From Agrobacterium arsenijevicii (GTDB lineage Bacteria > Pseudomonadota > Alphaproteobacteria > Rhizobiales > Rhizobiaceae), in the NCBI GenBank assembly GCA_000949895.1, contig JWIT01000006.1:62001-126000 (forward strand): DNA of 64,000 bases. Reading direction: 5' to 3'. Every line of letters begins with the position of its first letter. Positions within the stretch are counted from its first letter, which is position 1. Under the pieces are notes generated by a model, which saw only the letters and a program-made list of their open reading frames with translations, searched no databases and was not told the origin of the DNA. Shown piece after piece: positions 15,537 through 24,137 of the stretch. Position numbers and translations under genes: made by a program.

Positions 15537-17174
15537 CTAACCTTCCCCACCATCGATCATCGCGATCAGCGTCGAAAGACGGTCAGCCTCCGCCGGCAAT
15601 TTATCGGCGCGCAACCTCGCGATGCGCGGAAACCGCATGGCGACGCCGGATTTGTGGCGGGTGGAACGATTGATGCCCTCAAAGGCCACCTCCAACACGA
15701 AACCGAAATCGGGCGTGGCGCGCACCGCGCGCACGGGGCCGAAACGCTCGACGGTGTTGTCGCGCACGAACTTGTCCAGCACTTCCAGCTCCGCATCGGT
15801 GAAACCGAAATAGGCTTTGCCAACAGGCACGAGCTGTTCGCCATCCTCACCTTCCGCCCATACGCCGAAGGTGAAATCGGAATAATAACTCGAGCGTTTG
15901 CCGTGGCCGCGCTGCGCGTACATCATGACAGCGTCGATATTATAGGGATCGCGTTTCCACTTGAACCACGGTCCCTTGGCGCGCCCGGCCTGATAGGTGC
16001 TGTCACGACGCTTGATCATCACCCCTTCGATGACAGGATCGGGCGGCGCGGCGCGTAGCGCGTCCAGTTCCGGCCATGTCGAGAAACCGATCAGCGGCGA
16101 CAGGTCGAAGCGGTCGTGCGGCGCGTGTTCGATGATCTCCGACAGGCGGCCACGGCGTTGCAGATAGGTCTGCGCGCGAATGTCACTCTCGCCATCGAAC
16201 AGCAGGTCATAGGCACGGATGAAGGCCGGATAATCGTCCAACATCTTTGCCGTCACCGTCTTGCGGTTCAGCCGCTGCTGCAGGTCGGAAAAGGTGCGGG
16301 TGAGATTGTTGGACCGCGCCGTGCCACCGATCAGCAATTCGCCATCCATCACGCCTTCGAAATCGATGGCATCGAGCACATCCGGGAAGGCGCCGGAAAT
16401 ATCATCACCGGAACGGGAATAGAGTTTGCGCGTGGTGCCGGCGCGCGATAGCTGCACACGAATGCCGTCCCACTTCCATTCGGCTGCATAGTCGGCCGGG
16501 TCCAGCGCATCGAGATCGCCATCGGCAACTGGTGTCGCCAGCATCACCGAGTGGAAAATGGCGGGCGTGGCCAGCACGGGGCGATCAGCCCTGCCTTCCA
16601 GCCATGCGAAAAGCGATGTGTAGGGAGGTGTCAAACCGTGCCAGAGGGTCTCGATTTCGGTGATATCCTTGCCGGCAAAATCCGCCAATGCCTGACGTGC
16701 CAGCCGCGCCGAAACGCCGATGCGCAGGCTGCCGGTGGCAAGTTTGAGAAAGGCGAAACGCGAGGATGTATCGAGCCGGTCGAGCAGATCGCGCACCGCG
16801 CTGCGCACCGCGCTGCGCACCTCGGTGCGGCCAAGTGAATTCATCAGCGTCACGACGTCGCCAAGACGGGGATCCTGCGCCTCGGAATCATCGGCACCGC
16901 CGATGTTGCCCCAAACCAGCGATATGGTCTCGGCAAGATCGCCGACATAATCATAGGAATAACGGAACAACACCTCGTCCATCCGCTCCAGCACCAGCTC
17001 GCGCAGCATGGCGGGCTTGACGCTTTTGAGATCGAGCGTGCCGGCAATCGCCGCCAGCCCGTAACCCCGGTCGGGATCGGGCGTATCGCGGAAATAATCG
17101 GTCAGCAGTTTCAGCTTACCGTTGCGCGACGGGGTGAGAACGAGGCGGTCGAGAAGAGTGGCGAAGGCTTTCAT
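15537..17174 (-). CDS. ATP-dependent DNA ligase (exonuclease-associated)
   Basis: 545 aa from ATG 17174, one base after the exonuclease stop (TGAGATG), so the genes are translationally linked; the in-frame start at 17204 would overlap. The adenylation motif KWDGIR (about residue 244) supplies the catalytic Lys; VMDGELL, EGVMIKR and WFKWKRDP match ligase motifs III, IV and V. The N-terminal ~200 aa form the non-catalytic DNA-binding domain. This family (often called cisplatin-response ligase, LigC-like) is encoded beside an MBL-fold exonuclease and in many genomes an Lhr-like helicase and a phosphoesterase, a DNA-damage module. Here the pair stands alone. Confidence 0.93.
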   Translation of the reverse strand: MKAFATLLDRLVLTPSRNGKLKLLTDYFRDTPDPDRGYGLAAIAGTLDLKSVKPAMLRELVLERMDEVLFRYSYDYVGDLAETISLVWGNIGGADDSEAQDPRLGDVVTLMNSLGRTEVRSAVRSAVRDLLDRLDTSSRFAFLKLATGSLRIGVSARLARQALADFAGKDITEIETLWHGLTPPYTSLFAWLEGRADRPVLATPAIFHSVMLATPVADGDLDALDPADYAAEWKWDGIRVQLSRAGTTRKLYSRSGDDISGAFPDVLDAIDFEGVMDGELLIGGTARSNNLTRTFSDLQQRLNRKTVTAKMLDDYPAFIRAYDLLFDGESDIRAQTYLQRRGRLSEIIEHAPHDRFDLSPLIGFSTWPELDALRAAPPDPVIEGVMIKRRDSTYQAGRAKGPWFKWKRDPYNIDAVMMYAQRGHGKRSSYYSDFTFGVWAEGEDGEQLVPVGKAYFGFTDAELEVLDKFVRDNTVERFGPVRAVRATPDFGFVLEVAFEGINRSTRHKSGVAMRFPRIARLRADKLPAEADRLSTLIAMIDGGEG

Positions 17175-17175
17175 C

Positions 17176-18192
17176 TCAATCCCCCTCGTCCTCGTAACCG
17201 ACAAGATGCAGCGGCTTGGCGGCTATGCCCTGCAACTCGCACCAGCGCACCAGCGCCTCTTCGCGGCCATGGGTGACCCATACGGCTTGCGAGCCAATTT
17301 CCCTGATGGTCTCCAGCAGTTCCGGCCAATCGCAATGGTCTGATATGACCAGCGGCAGTTCCACGCCGCCCTGTTTTGCCCGTTGCCGCACCATCATCCA
17401 GCCGGACGCGAATGCGATCAGCGGCTCGTTGAAACGCCGCGCCCAGCGTTCCTGAAAGGCCGAGGGCGGGCCGACGACGATCGCACCCCTGAAGTCGGTG
17501 GGATCGCTTTTCTCGAGCGTAGCGGGCCTCAGATCACCGAGATCGATGCCCTGCGAAACGTAATAATCACAGAGCCGCGCCAGTGCACCGTGGATGTAGA
17601 TCGGGTCAGTGTAGCCGTTGTCGCGCAAAAGCCGGATGACGCGCTGCGCCTTGCCGAGCGAATAGGCCCCGACCAGATGGGTGCGCTCGGGAAATTGCCT
17701 GATGGAGGTGAGCAGCTTGCCGATTTCCACACGCGGCAGCGGATGGTGAAACACCGGTAGCCCGAAGGTGGCCTCGGTGATGAAGACATCACAGGGCACT
17801 GTCTCGAAGGGCGTGCAGGTGGGATCGATGCCGCGCTTGTAATCGCCGGAGGCGACGATGCGCATGCCGTTCATTTCTACGGAGACTTGCGCCGAGCCCA
17901 GCACATGGCCAGCCGGATGGAAACCGACGGTCACACCGTTCACCTCCACCTTCTCGCCAAATGCGACCGCCTGTTCGCTGCCACAGAAATCCTCGCCGTA
18001 GCGGATGCGCATGATATCCAGCGTCTGGCGCGTGGCCAGCACTGCACCGTGACCGGCGCGGGCGTGATCGGAATGGCCGTGGGTTATCAACGCGCGCACC
18101 ACCGGGCGAACGGGATCGATATAAAAATCGCCCGGCGGGCAATAAAGGCCCTTGGGCGTGGAGTTGAGGAGCTGTTCCGGCTTCATATTCAT
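17176..18192 (-). CDS. Ligase-associated MBL-fold DNA exonuclease
   Basis: 338 aa; starts at 18192 with MNMKPEQL (a second ATG is two codons in). The metallo-beta-lactamase/beta-CASP signature THGHSDHARAGH (about residues 36-47) gives the metal-binding HxHxDH, and later motifs GDYKRG, FGLPVF and SDHCDW match mRNA 3'-end/SNM1-like nucleases. Family members coupled to this DNA ligase are called ligase-associated DNA damage response exonucleases. The one-base spacing to the ligase gene supports a joint role in strand-break processing. Confidence 0.92.
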   Translation of the reverse strand: MNMKPEQLLNSTPKGLYCPPGDFYIDPVRPVVRALITHGHSDHARAGHGAVLATRQTLDIMRIRYGEDFCGSEQAVAFGEKVEVNGVTVGFHPAGHVLGSAQVSVEMNGMRIVASGDYKRGIDPTCTPFETVPCDVFITEATFGLPVFHHPLPRVEIGKLLTSIRQFPERTHLVGAYSLGKAQRVIRLLRDNGYTDPIYIHGALARLCDYYVSQGIDLGDLRPATLEKSDPTDFRGAIVVGPPSAFQERWARRFNEPLIAFASGWMMVRQRAKQGGVELPLVISDHCDWPELLETIREIGSQAVWVTHGREEALVRWCELQGIAAKPLHLVGYEDEGD

Positions 18193-18408
18193 GGAGATAG
18201 GGCCGCCCGCGCAAATTTAAAGTGCTGCAAGCATAACGCGGAACGGGCGTTAAATTTCCAGGGGTGCGGTTTTTGTTTTGCCGTCACCTCCCATCATTCC
18301 GGCGTTGCCCCGGCAGCCGTGTGTCACAGTCCCGGTATAGAGATCGAGGGTGGAATTCCTACGCGCGACCCATTCGCTTATCTCAGAGGGAAATGATGTT
18401 TTTTGCGC

Positions 18409-18437
18409 TTGCAAAACGTATCCACTCGGATACATAT
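18409..18437 (+). promoter_or_regulatory. Promoter and operator of the HigBA-like pair
   Basis: GTATCC-ACTC-GGATAC (18418-18433) is a perfect inverted repeat between TTGCAA (18409-18414) and a TACATA/ACATAT -10 (18431-18437). Antitoxin binding to the spacer dyad would repress. The predicted transcription start is at or beside the toxin ATG (18442). Nothing else is evident in 18193-18408. Confidence 0.6.
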
Positions 18438-18441
18438 TTTT

Positions 18442-18741
18442 ATGAATAGTTTTGAGAGATCGGCTGAGTTCGACGAATGGCTGAAGGCTTTGAAGGATCG
18501 CACCGGAAAGGTGCGAATCCTTCACCGTCTTACGGCGGCCGAGCATGGAAATTTCGGCGATTCCGAGCCAGTAGGTGGCGGCGTTTCAGAAATGCGCATC
18601 CACTACGGTCCGGGTTATCGGGTCTATTTCACCCGCATTGGCAAAAAAGTTTATTTCCTTCTGATCGGCGGGGACAAGTCTTCCCAGAGGCGGGACATAA
18701 AGCTTGCTATCGAGATGGCACAAACAATTGGAAAGAAATGA
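18442..18741 (+). CDS. RelE/ParE-superfamily toxin, HigB-like
   Basis: 99 aa from ATG 18442. The sequence matches the phage-derived Gp49-like/HigB addiction-module killer family: SAEFDEWLKALKDR at the N-terminus, VGGGVSEMRIHYGPGYRVYF with the conserved Arg-Tyr core, and FLLIGGDKSSQRRDIKLAIEMA at the C-terminus. Such toxins are usually ribosome-dependent mRNA endonucleases. No Shine-Dalgarno precedes the start, and the promoter places the mRNA 5' end there. The stop overlaps the antitoxin start (ATGA). Confidence 0.9.
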   Translation: MNSFERSAEFDEWLKALKDRTGKVRILHRLTAAEHGNFGDSEPVGGGVSEMRIHYGPGYRVYFTRIGKKVYFLLIGGDKSSQRRDIKLAIEMAQTIGKK

Positions 18742-19037
18742 CCATGACGGAACTTAGCAAATTTGATGTGTCAGATTACCTCGACAGCGATGAAACCATG
18801 ATCGAATATCTGGCCGTCGCAATGGAAGATGAAAACCCCGATGTCTTCATTGCCGCCCTTGGCGCAGTCGCCAAGGCTCGCGGAATGTCGCACATTGCGG
18901 AAGTTTCGGGTCTTGGTCGAGAAAGCCTCTACAAGGCCCTCAAGCCGGGATCGAAGCTTCGCTACGAAACAGTGCAGAAAGTCGTGCATGCGCTGGGCTT
19001 CCGCTTGGCCGTCGAAAAATCGTTGAATGCCGCGTAA
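18738..19037 (+). CDS. HigA-like addiction module antidote
   Basis: 99 aa from ATG 18738 (second Met at 18744), overlapping the toxin stop. It matches the TIGR02684-type antidote family: FDVSDYLDSDETMIEYL at the N-terminus and a helix-turn-helix GMSHIAEVSGLGRESLYKALKPGSK in the C-terminal half. Toxin-first order is typical of this HigBA class. The last codons form one arm of the terminator hairpin. Confidence 0.9.
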   Translation: MTMTELSKFDVSDYLDSDETMIEYLAVAMEDENPDVFIAALGAVAKARGMSHIAEVSGLGRESLYKALKPGSKLRYETVQKVVHALGFRLAVEKSLNAA

Positions 19038-19057
19038 AGTTGGCATTCAACGATTTT
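19016..19057. terminator. Strong terminator overlapping the antidote stop
   Basis: A perfect 16-bp stem from AAAATCGTTGAATGCC (19016-19031) and its complement at 19042-19057, with a 10-nt loop that contains the TAA stop. A- and T-runs at both ends make it bidirectional, serving the convergent MFS gene too. Confidence 0.88.
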
Positions 19058-19080
19058 CTTATCCAAGCAAAGTCTCGCCC

Positions 19081-20613
19081 CTACTCCACCGCACTCTCTG
19101 CCGGCTTCGCCGCCTGCGCCGCCACCGGCAACCGGACCGGTTTCAGCATCAGTGCTGCGGCAAGGCCGATGGCGGCCGTTGCGGCGGCTGCGAAAAACAG
19201 CGGGGTGAAGGCATCCGAATAGAGAGCCGCAACCGCCGTCTGTGAGGCTGCGGGCAGTTCGGACAGCATTTTCGGCGTCAGTTCCTCGATCCTGCCGATG
19301 CCCGGAATGTTGGCGGGCACGCCCTTCAGGCTCGAGGTGATGATCGCACCATAGACCGAGATGGCGATGGCAGCACCACCCATGCGGGTCAGCGTCACCG
19401 CGCCGCTGGCGGCACCGATATCCGCCTTGGGTGCCGAATTCTGCACACCGATGATCGGCGCCTGCTGGCCGAGACCGACGGCGAAACCCTGCACCAGCAT
19501 CAGCGCGCCGATCAGCACCAGCGGCGTGCCGGCATGGACCTGCGTAAAGCAGAGCATGGCGAGAAGATTGAGCGTCAGCCCCGCCACCGAAAACGGCTTG
19601 TAGACGCCGGTGATCGAGATCAGCCGGCCCGCCGACAGCGACCCCATGACGATGCCGCCGGTGACCGCGATGAAGAACAGCCCGGCATGGGAGGGGGAAA
19701 GCCCGGTCGTGGTCTGCAGGAACAGGGCATAATAATTGACCATGCCGATGCCGATGCCGCCGCTTGTCAGCGAAACGATCATCAACAGGGGAAAGGTGCT
19801 GTCCTTGAAGAGGCGCAGCGGCACCACGGGTTCCGGCGCACGGCGCTCCACCTGCACCCAGAGGAAGGCCGCGATAACGGCAAAAGCGATGATGCCGAGG
19901 CTGGGGCCGGCGACAAGCGAACCGAACAATTGGCTGCTATCGGCCCAGAACACTACGCTCGCAATCGTTGCTGCCAGCAACGCCGCGCCGAGATAGTCGA
20001 TCTTCGGCTGACGCGCGGGGCGGCGGTAAGGCAGCATGAAAACAAGGCCGGCAATGACGATCAGCCCGAGCGGCAGGTTGATGAGGAAGATCGACCGCCA
20101 GCCGAACAGATCGCTCATGGTACCGCCGAGAATTGGCCCGACGCTGCCCGATGCCATGATGGTGAGGCTGGAATAGCTCTGGTAACGGGCTCTTTCACGC
20201 GGTTCGAACAGATCCGCATTGACCGAGAAGATCGACACCATGATGCCGCCGCCGCCAAGCCCCTGAAGCACGCGGGCCGCGATCAGGCTATCCATCGACC
20301 AGGCCAGCCCGCAGGCAAGCGACCCGACCGTGAAGATGATGACCGCCGCGATCATCACATATTTTCGTCCGAACAGGTCTCCAAGCTTGCCATAGACCGG
20401 CATCACCGCACTTGTTGCCAAAAGATAGGCCGAGCCGATCCAGCCGAAACGCTCCAGCGCGCCGAACTCGCCGACGATGGTGGGAAGTGCTGTCGATACG
20501 ATCTGGTTGTCGAGTGTCGCCATGAACATGGCCAGCATCAGAAACAGAAAGACGATGAGCCTGCGCCGATGATCCGACACAAGCGGCGCCACGGGGGCTG
20601 CGGACATATCCAT
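19081..20613 (-). CDS. MFS multidrug efflux transporter (DHA2/EmrB-type, 14 TM)
   Basis: 510 aa from ATG 20613; longer starts are less likely. DHA2 family signatures are visible: LDNQIVSTALPTIVGEFG at TM1, GRKYVMIAAVIIF after TM2-3, and about 14 hydrophobic segments overall. These proton antiporters export hydrophobic drugs, dyes or bile-like compounds from the inner membrane. No membrane-fusion partner is adjacent. It diverges from a MarR-type regulator with a dyad in the intergenic region, the usual set-up for substrate-induced efflux. Confidence 0.9.
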   Translation of the reverse strand: MDMSAAPVAPLVSDHRRRLIVFLFLMLAMFMATLDNQIVSTALPTIVGEFGALERFGWIGSAYLLATSAVMPVYGKLGDLFGRKYVMIAAVIIFTVGSLACGLAWSMDSLIAARVLQGLGGGGIMVSIFSVNADLFEPRERARYQSYSSLTIMASGSVGPILGGTMSDLFGWRSIFLINLPLGLIVIAGLVFMLPYRRPARQPKIDYLGAALLAATIASVVFWADSSQLFGSLVAGPSLGIIAFAVIAAFLWVQVERRAPEPVVPLRLFKDSTFPLLMIVSLTSGGIGIGMVNYYALFLQTTTGLSPSHAGLFFIAVTGGIVMGSLSAGRLISITGVYKPFSVAGLTLNLLAMLCFTQVHAGTPLVLIGALMLVQGFAVGLGQQAPIIGVQNSAPKADIGAASGAVTLTRMGGAAIAISVYGAIITSSLKGVPANIPGIGRIEELTPKMLSELPAASQTAVAALYSDAFTPLFFAAAATAAIGLAAALMLKPVRLPVAAQAAKPAESAVE

Positions 20614-20656
20614 GAAAAATCTCGTTGAGTTTCGGCGGTTTTGCTGCGGCAATTTG

Positions 20657-20671
20657 TGTGCTATCAGCACA
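20657..20671. promoter_or_regulatory. Dyad between MFS and MarR genes
   Basis: TGTGCT-ATC-AGCACA is a perfect 6-bp inverted repeat followed closely by ACATATATGT. It lies 44-58 bp upstream of the MFS start and is the best candidate MarR operator. Confidence 0.5.
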
Positions 20672-20754
20672 TATATGTCAATGGCAAGTTTTTGACATCC
20701 ATGGTAATGACGCTAAATGTGATCGCGAACTGGCATCGAAAGGAACGGCGAAGC

Positions 20755-21270
20755 GTGGCGACTGAGGAAGACTGGAACGAGGATCTGCCCGACGACATCA
20801 GGCGTATCGGCAATACGATGACGCGCATGCGGATCATGATCGGGCGGCGCATCATCGGCCGCATGGCGCTTGCCAAGGTGGCTCCGGGTCTCGAACTCTC
20901 CCATATCGACGTTCTCGATATATTGCGCCGTGCAGACGGCGATGTCACCGTTGGCGCGATTGCGGAGGGCATGCGCATCGACCCTTCGCGCGGCAGCCGG
21001 GTGGTGGCGGATATGGTCGGGCGCGGCCTGTTGAAACGTGGCGTCTCGCAGGAGGATGCCCGCCGCAGCATCGTCGAGATCACGCCGCTTGGAACCGATC
21101 TGCTTCAGGAAATGCGCAGGACCAAGATGAGCGTCATCCAGGATGTGATGGATGGCTGGCCGGAGGAGGATGTCGAGACATTCGCACGGCTTTTCGAACG
21201 GTTCATCGACCGTTTCGAGTACCGGCTGTCACCGGATACGGACCTCCTGACGGATCAGAAAAAATCATAG
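20755..21270 (+). CDS. MarR family transcriptional regulator of MFS efflux
   Basis: 171 aa from GTG 20755, chosen for AAAGGA upstream; in-frame ATGs at 20701 and 20707 are possible. The winged helix is at VGAIAEGMRIDPSRGSRVVADMVGRGLLKR, followed by the wing SQEDARRSIVEITPLG. Divergent orientation with the 14-TM MFS gene implies ligand-relieved repression of efflux. The ligand is unknown. Confidence 0.88.
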   Translation: MATEEDWNEDLPDDIRRIGNTMTRMRIMIGRRIIGRMALAKVAPGLELSHIDVLDILRRADGDVTVGAIAEGMRIDPSRGSRVVADMVGRGLLKRGVSQEDARRSIVEITPLGTDLLQEMRRTKMSVIQDVMDGWPEEDVETFARLFERFIDRFEYRLSPDTDLLTDQKKS

Positions 21271-21390
21271 TTGGCCTCACCATCAGCAACTTCACTTTAA
21301 AAGGACGAGACCTTAACGTGCCGCCATCGAGAAGGCCGGAGCACGTCCTGTTTGCCGACATCGTCGGCCGTGCCCTGCTTTTTGTTTTCC

Positions 21391-21435
21391 GCATTGTCCG
21401 GACGTAAAACTGCGGCGCAGTTTTACTGGAAATGC
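21391..21435. repeat. Dispersed rhizobial palindromic element, copy 1
   Basis: About 45 bp beginning GCATT and ending AATGC with an inner AAAACTGCGGCGCAGTTTT hairpin, preceded by TTTTTGTTTT. Similar sequences occur at 23026-23070 and 38057-38100. They fit the general description of rhizobial intergenic mosaic elements; the name is a tentative match. Confidence 0.7.
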
Positions 21436-21454
21436 TCTTAAGGGGGTAACTTCG

Positions 21455-22114
21455 ATGTTGACGATCTATGGTGTTTACCGTTCCCGCGCCACGCGCACGC
21501 TCTGGCTTGCCGGGGAACTGGGCATGGAATTCAAGCATGTGCCTGTCGTGCAGGCCCGCCGCGTTGCCGATCCTCTGGCAGCGGACGCGCCGCTCAACAC
21601 GTTGTCCCCCGCGTTTCTGGCCATCAACCCGATGGGCACCATCCCCTGCATCGAAGATGACGGCATGGTGCTTTACGAATCCATGGCCATCAATCTCTAT
21701 CTCGCCCGCAAATATGGTGGACCGCTCGCCCCTGTCGATTTGAAGGAAGATGCAGCGATGCTGCAATGGTCCTTCTTCGCCGCTACCGAAGTCGAGACCA
21801 ATTCGCTGAAGATTTCCTCCGCCATCGCCGAAGGTCTGGCGGACAGCGATACCGGCAAAGCGGTAATCGATGTCGCCGCGCGCCTTTTGAAGCGCCCGTT
21901 CCGGGTGCTGGAACAGCATCTTTCCAGCCACGATTATCTGGTTGGCGACCGTTTCACCGTCGCCGATCTCAACGTCGCGGAAATCGTCCGTTACGCGCAG
22001 GGCCACCAGCCGCTGTTTGACGCCCATCCGGCGCTCAAGGCCTGGCTGGAGCGCTGCCAGGCCCGCACGGCATTCAAGTCCATGTGGGATAGCCGCACTG
22101 CCGAGGCGGCTTGA
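21455..22114 (+). CDS. Glutathione S-transferase family protein
   Basis: 219 aa. N-terminal thioredoxin-like domain (about 1-80, beginning [22 protein letters not shown]) with the cis-Pro region [13 protein letters not shown] and the glutathione gamma-Glu contact [16 protein letters not shown]-terminal all-helical domain with [14 protein letters not shown]. Substrate class is not determinable. Its start follows a palindromic repeat, and a second GST lies convergent 91 bp downstream. Confidence 0.92.
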   Translation: MLTIYGVYRSRATRTLWLAGELGMEFKHVPVVQARRVADPLAADAPLNTLSPAFLAINPMGTIPCIEDDGMVLYESMAINLYLARKYGGPLAPVDLKEDAAMLQWSFFAATEVETNSLKISSAIAEGLADSDTGKAVIDVAARLLKRPFRVLEQHLSSHDYLVGDRFTVADLNVAEIVRYAQGHQPLFDAHPALKAWLERCQARTAFKSMWDSRTAEAA

Positions 22115-22163
22115 GCCAAAGCCTTGGGCGATAGCCGGAAGTAACCGTGCCTCCCCATTCGAC

Positions 22164-22192
22164 GTCATCCTCGGGTCAAGCCCGAGGATGAC
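22164..22192. repeat. GTCAT-CCTCGGG palindrome, family B
   Basis: GTCATCCTCGGG (22164-22175) and CCCGAGGATGAC (22181-22192), a perfect 12-bp stem with a TCAAG loop, sit between two convergent GST genes and may also terminate both. Family members recur at 35059, 35145, 49565, 50782 and 56835. Confidence 0.8.
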
Positions 22193-22205
22193 GAAAGCAA
22201 GCGTT

Positions 22206-22826
22206 TCAAGCCTTTTCGGCTGCAAGCGCCCTCTGAACCGCGGGCCGTTCGTTCATGCGCAGGAAATGGTCGTGCACCTTCGGGAAGCGGGCAATATCCA
22301 CGCCATCGCTTGCCAGCCAGCCGGACATGACGAAAAGATAGGGATCGGCAACTGAATATGCGGTGCCCAGAACCCATGGGCCGTGCAGCATGCCGTGTTC
22401 GATCAGGTCGAAACATTCGGTCATGGTCTGCGGCACCTTCGCCTTCATGTCCGCCAGAGATGCCTCCTCACTCGCCCAGCGGCTGCCGCGCCGGCCATGC
22501 GCATGGGCAACATGCACCGTGGAGGAAATGAAGGCGTTGAAGGATTGCATCAGGGCAAATTCAAAGGGATCGTCGAGCGGTGCGAGTTTCTTCTCCGGGG
22601 CCATCTGCGCGATGAAGGCGAGAATGGCGGGCGTCTCGGTCAGCACCCCGCTTGCCGTTGCCAGCGCCGGGACGCGACCCTTTGGATTGATCTTCAGGAA
22701 CGTCTCGGAGCGCTGCTCGCCCTCGGCGAAATTGACGCGATGGGCCGTGTAAGGCAGGCCGGATTCCTCAAGCACGATATGGCTGGCGCGGGAGCAGGAA
22801 CCGGGGGAGAAAAACAGTGTGAACAT
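22206..22826 (-). CDS. Glutathione S-transferase family protein
   Basis: 206 aa. N-terminal SPGSCSRASHIVLEESGLPY with a Ser-Cys at the active-site position, NPKGRVPALATASGVLTETPAILAFIAQ for glutathione binding, and a helical C-terminal domain (GTAYSVADPYLFVM). It is a beta-class-like GST, not closely related to the neighbour at 21455-22114. Role may be stress or detoxification; substrate unknown. Confidence 0.92.
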   Translation of the reverse strand: MFTLFFSPGSCSRASHIVLEESGLPYTAHRVNFAEGEQRSETFLKINPKGRVPALATASGVLTETPAILAFIAQMAPEKKLAPLDDPFEFALMQSFNAFISSTVHVAHAHGRRGSRWASEEASLADMKAKVPQTMTECFDLIEHGMLHGPWVLGTAYSVADPYLFVMSGWLASDGVDIARFPKVHDHFLRMNERPAVQRALAAEKA

Positions 22827-22971
22827 CGATATGCGACCTCCAGGGCAATGAAGGCGTCCACCTTTTCCTGTTGCGGACGCCGGCTCCTGCCAGCGGCCAG
22901 GGGTCGGCCATCACACGCAAGGGCAAGCCATCATCCTGCCGACAGCCGGCCGCGTCAAAGGTTATTTCTGA

Positions 22972-23070
22972 AGCGCGTCGAGTTTAGTCGAACGCATGCG
23001 ACGCGCTTTAAATTTTTGTTTTTACGCATTTTCGGGACGCAAAACCGCTGCGCAGTTTTACTGGAAATGC
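22972..23070. repeat. Dispersed rhizobial palindromic element, copy 2 (longest)
   Basis: The 45-bp core (23026-23070, GCATT...AATGC with inner AAAACCGCTGCGCAGTTTT) is preceded by AAGCGCGTCG ... CGACGCGCTT, a 10-bp inverted repeat (about 22972-23010) that is part of the longer form of the element. It lies immediately downstream of the asparaginase stop, between it and the GST gene. Confidence 0.72.
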
Positions 23071-23071
23071 C

Positions 23072-24064
23072 CTAGAGGCCAACGACGCGGATATCGCCGA
23101 CATGGATGCCGTTCCAGTTGCGCATCTGCCGGTTTGCCATGGCAAGAAGCGCCTCGTTCTCGGCGCCATCGAAATATTTCGCCAGCATGGCGGCGATCAT
23201 TGCTTCGGCCGCACGCGCCGTGCCGTCCTCGCATTTCACCGCCATGGCGATGCCCTTTTCCGGCAATGCTGCCACGAACACGCCTTCCGCACCGGTCTTG
23301 GCAAAAATCTTGCCCGGTGCGATCTGCATCAGCTTCGTGCAGGCGCGACCGGTGCCCGCCACATAAAACGGTTCCGCCATGCAGGCCTCGAAGAGGCGAC
23401 GGGACGCTTTGGCACGACCGGCCTCCAGCCCCCTGCCCGTCGCCATTTTGGCAAAACCATGCGCCAAGCCTTTCAGTGGCACGGCATAAGTCGGGATCGA
23501 GCAGCCATCCACTCCACAATTGTCGTGACCGAGTGTCGCGCCCGTCAGGCTTTCCATCGTGGCGCGGATTTCCCGCTGCAGGGGATGATCGTAACCGACA
23601 TAGCCCTTGGGGTCGGTGCCGGTGTGGCAGCAGGCGCAGATGAAGCCGGAGTGCTTGCCGGAACAATTATTGTGAAGCGCCGTCGGCTTTTCCAGCGTGC
23701 GGGCCTGATGGATGATGGTTTTCTGGTCGGACGACCAGTGCGCGCCGCATTCCAGCGTATCGACATCCCTGCCCGCCCTGGCGAGCATGGAGGCGGCGAG
23801 CGCCGCGTGTTCGTCCTCGCCGGAATGGGAGGAGCAGGCAAGCGCCAGTTCGCGATTGCCGAAGCCATAGGCATCCGCAGCACCACTTTCCACCAGCGGC
23901 AGCGCCTGCATGGCCTTGCAGGCGGAACGCGGGAAGACACCGCGCTCGACATCACCCGCTGAAAACACGACGCCGCCATCGCCATCCACCACCACGGCAA
24001 GGCCCTGATGGCGGCTTTCGACCAGATTACCTCTGACGACTTCGACGGTAACGGGATTGTTCAT
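23072..24064 (-). CDS. L-asparaginase II family (rhizobial type)
   Basis: 330 aa from ATG 24064 with GAGG upstream. The sequence belongs to the Asparaginase_II family (pfam06089) typified by the rhizobial enzyme, unrelated to E. coli AnsB. Conserved stretches include FPRSACKAMQALPLVESGAA, ALACSSHSGEDEH, NNCSGKHSGF and DGCSIPTYAVPL, which contain the Ser-Lys and Cys residues of the active/metal site. It converts asparagine to aspartate plus ammonia in the cytoplasm. No signal peptide. It is divergent from the DUF3750 gene. Confidence 0.93.
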   Translation of the reverse strand: MNNPVTVEVVRGNLVESRHQGLAVVVDGDGGVVFSAGDVERGVFPRSACKAMQALPLVESGAADAYGFGNRELALACSSHSGEDEHAALAASMLARAGRDVDTLECGAHWSSDQKTIIHQARTLEKPTALHNNCSGKHSGFICACCHTGTDPKGYVGYDHPLQREIRATMESLTGATLGHDNCGVDGCSIPTYAVPLKGLAHGFAKMATGRGLEAGRAKASRRLFEACMAEPFYVAGTGRACTKLMQIAPGKIFAKTGAEGVFVAALPEKGIAMAVKCEDGTARAAEAMIAAMLAKYFDGAENEALLAMANRQMRNWNGIHVGDIRVVGL

Positions 24065-24137
24065 GTTCACGGCCTCAAAAAATTCTGATTTTATGTCGTT
24101 GATAGCGCAATTGATTTTTCGATGCACGGGGCTATCA

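Noticed and set aside
19534..20628. 364-codon plus-strand ORF opposite the MFS gene
   Set aside because: Charged, low-complexity antisense translation; the minus-strand MFS gene has clear transmembrane motifs.
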